From contig CAMWYL010000009.1 of assembly GCA_947178465.1 (NCBI GenBank), forward strand, positions 1 to 23,464: 23,464 nucleotides of DNA, given 5' to 3'. The notes beneath the pieces are model-generated. The model saw nothing but the letters and a program-made list of their open reading frames with translations, was not told where the DNA came from and made no database searches. Source of the stretch: an uncultured Lachnospiraceae bacterium (GTDB lineage Bacteria; Bacillota; Clostridia; Lachnospirales; Lachnospiraceae). Shown piece by piece: positions 22,298 to 23,464 of the stretch (within the stretch, counting starts at the first letter, position 1; each line of letters starts with the position of its first letter). A program made the position numbers and the translations under genes.

Positions 22298-23356
22298 TTA
22301 TACCTGTATTATTTTATGCCCCGCCGCCTTCAGCAGACGGTTCATAATTGCCTGTCCAATTCCCGTGCCCTCAAAGGCTTCGGCATACATATACGCAATA
22401 TTCTCGTCATCAAACTCCCGCAAAAATGTGTAAAGCTGCTGCGCCGCCGCAAGCGGCTCCTCACGACTCCCCGCATTCTTGATGCTGTCCGCATGATATC
22501 GTGAAATCTGCTCCTGCGTTCCAATAACACCTGTTTTTATACCATTCTTCCGATGCAGGTCTGTCTGTGTATTGATATATCGAAGAACCGCTTCCGGTTC
22601 CCCCTCCACAAGCACCAGTTCCCCCTTCGGGGCATAATGACGGTATTTCATCCCCGGCGCCCGTGGCGATGCCGTTGCGTCGCAATCAAAAAGCGTAATG
22701 TCCATATCCACCTCTCCGACAACTCTTGAGAGCATCTCCTGTGTGATATATCCCGGGCGCAAAATCATCGGCACCGCGCCTGTAAGATCAACGATTGTAG
22801 ACTCCAGACCGATTTGGGCTCCGTCTGCATCCAGAATCAGATTGATTCTTCCCATCATATCCTGAATCACATATTTCGCGATGGTAGGGCTTGGCTTTCC
22901 CGATAGATTCGCACTCGGCGCCGCCACATATCCTCCCGCTGCCCGAATGAATTCCAGCGCCAACAGATGGTTCGGCATCCTTACCGCTACCGTATCCAAT
23001 CCCCCCGTGGTCTGCACCGGCACAATATCCGACTTCTTCATAATCATCGTCAGCGGTCCCGGCCAGAAAGCCGCCGCAAGCCGCCGCGCATTCTCCGGCG
23101 TCTCCTTAACGATTCCGGCAAGGCGCTCCATATCCGCAATATGAATAATCAGCGGGTTGTCGCTTGGCCTGCCCTTCGCCGCATAAATCTTCCGTGAGGA
23201 TTCCGAATTCAGGGCGTCCCCGCCAAGACCATACACCGTTTCAGTCGGAAACGCTACCAGCCCGCCGTTCTTTATAATGTCTCCTGCGCGCGAAAGCTTT
23301 TGCCGGACGCTTTCCTCTGGCTCATCCGCGGCAATGGACAAGATTTCCGTCTCCAT
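22298..23356 (-). CDS. tsaC: L-threonylcarbamoyladenylate synthase (TsaC/Sua5, YwlC)
   Basis: 352 residues, the long Sua5 form. It makes threonylcarbamoyl-AMP from threonine, bicarbonate and ATP for the t6A37 modification of ANN-decoding tRNAs. The YrdC-like domain covers about 15-205 with FPTETVYGLGGDA, KGRPSDNPL, WPGPLT, APSANLSGKPSPT and the STIVDLT pattern; the Sua5 extension (about 235-350) is joined by SPRAPGMKYRHYAP. It begins at ATG 23356, its A shared with the stop codon of the gene before it; GGGGG lies upstream. Confidence 0.96.
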   Translation of the reverse strand: METEILSIAADEPEESVRQKLSRAGDIIKNGGLVAFPTETVYGLGGDALNSESSRKIYAAKGRPSDNPLIIHIADMERLAGIVKETPENARRLAAAFWPGPLTMIMKKSDIVPVQTTGGLDTVAVRMPNHLLALEFIRAAGGYVAAPSANLSGKPSPTIAKYVIQDMMGRINLILDADGAQIGLESTIVDLTGAVPMILRPGYITQEMLSRVVGEVDMDITLFDCDATASPRAPGMKYRHYAPKGELVLVEGEPEAVLRYINTQTDLHRKNGIKTGVIGTQEQISRYHADSIKNAGSREEPLAAAQQLYTFLREFDDENIAYMYAEAFEGTGIGQAIMNRLLKAAGHKIIQV

Positions 23357-23463
23357 TATTCTGCCCCCGTCTGTGTGAGATTTATTCTCTGGAGATTTAT
23401 TCTCATCAAATCGTCACTCAGCATACGATATTCAAAACGGGTTTGCATTTTTCCGTCATGCCA
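23356..23463 (-). CDS. C-terminal end of a gene preceding tsaC, cut by window edge
   Basis: On the minus strand a frame is open from the window edge for 35 codons and ends in TAA, whose last base is the A of the tsaC start codon. This tight junction suggests a real upstream gene in the same operon. The visible tail is MQTRFEYRMLSDDLMRINL followed by QRINLTQTGAE. I cannot name it. The tail holds a 15-base tandem duplication. Confidence 0.55.
   Translation of the reverse strand, partial: WHDGKMQTRFEYRMLSDDLMRINLQRINLTQTGAE
23377..23404. repeat. Tandem copies of a 13-base sequence, 15-base period
   Basis: GAGATTTATTCTC occurs at 23377-23389 and again at 23392-23404. Each copy is itself an imperfect palindrome (GAGA/TCTC). 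In the partial gene it encodes RINLQ then RINLT, an in-frame duplication. Confidence 0.8.
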
Positions 23464-23464
23464 T

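Noticed and set aside
1..23464. CRISPR array, rRNA, complete tRNA or insertion sequence
   Set aside because: No regularly spaced repeats, no rRNA-like sequence, no full cloverleaf, and no transposase were seen; the only mobile gene is the integrase fragment.

Overview
The window looks like a chromosomal stretch from a Gram-positive, spore-forming-type Clostridia, most likely a member of Lachnospiraceae. The reasons are the style of the lipoproteins and small conserved proteins, strong AGGAGG-type ribosome binding sites, a large SRP RNA with an Alu domain, a SleB-type wall hydrolase and a surface pullulanase. The genus cannot be fixed from sequence alone. Most genes lie on the minus strand; functions below rest on motifs read by eye, without database searches.

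Left edge (1-840): the C-terminal end of a tyrosine recombinase, followed by a segment that resembles the 3' end of a tRNA gene and then a strong terminator. This looks like the end (att site) of an integrated element. No gene is credible between 350 and 839. Next come a cell-surface type I pullulanase (840-4010, minus) with its own promoter and a very long hairpin terminator, and a DUF3048 (YerB-like) lipoprotein (4215-5366, minus). Upstream of the lipoprotein is a non-coding gene, the large SRP RNA (about 5452-5693, minus), with a near-consensus promoter.

Middle (5771-13476): a small conserved protein of unknown function follows a complete F-type ATP synthase operon in the order atpZ-atpI-atpB-atpE-atpF-atpH-atpA-atpG-atpD-atpC, all minus, driven by a promoter at 13448-13476. 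The c subunit carries the residues expected for a sodium-binding rotor, so the enzyme is predicted to couple to Na+ rather than H+.

Right of the operon (13554-15996): a divergent promoter drives a DUF402 protein; then come a small membrane protein on the minus strand and a serine beta-lactamase-like hydrolase on the plus strand. The hydrolase is convergent with a minus-strand signalling operon: FHA-domain protein, PP2C phosphatase, and a Hanks-type kinase with one membrane span and a helical, TPR-like outer domain in place of PASTA repeats (16006-19874).

Right end (19999-23463): a second minus-strand operon of partial gene-tsaC(ywlC)-rpiB-upp-coiled-coil SleB-type wall hydrolase, closed by a terminator at 19915-19957. 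The order tsaC, rpiB, upp, atp recalls the ywlC-ywlF-upp-atp region of Bacillus subtilis, with the wall hydrolase, kinase/phosphatase/FHA and hydrolase genes lying between upp and atp. The features that stand out most are the SRP RNA, the Na+-type rotor, the element boundary at the left edge, and the kinase module with its unusual sensor and YRD catalytic loop.
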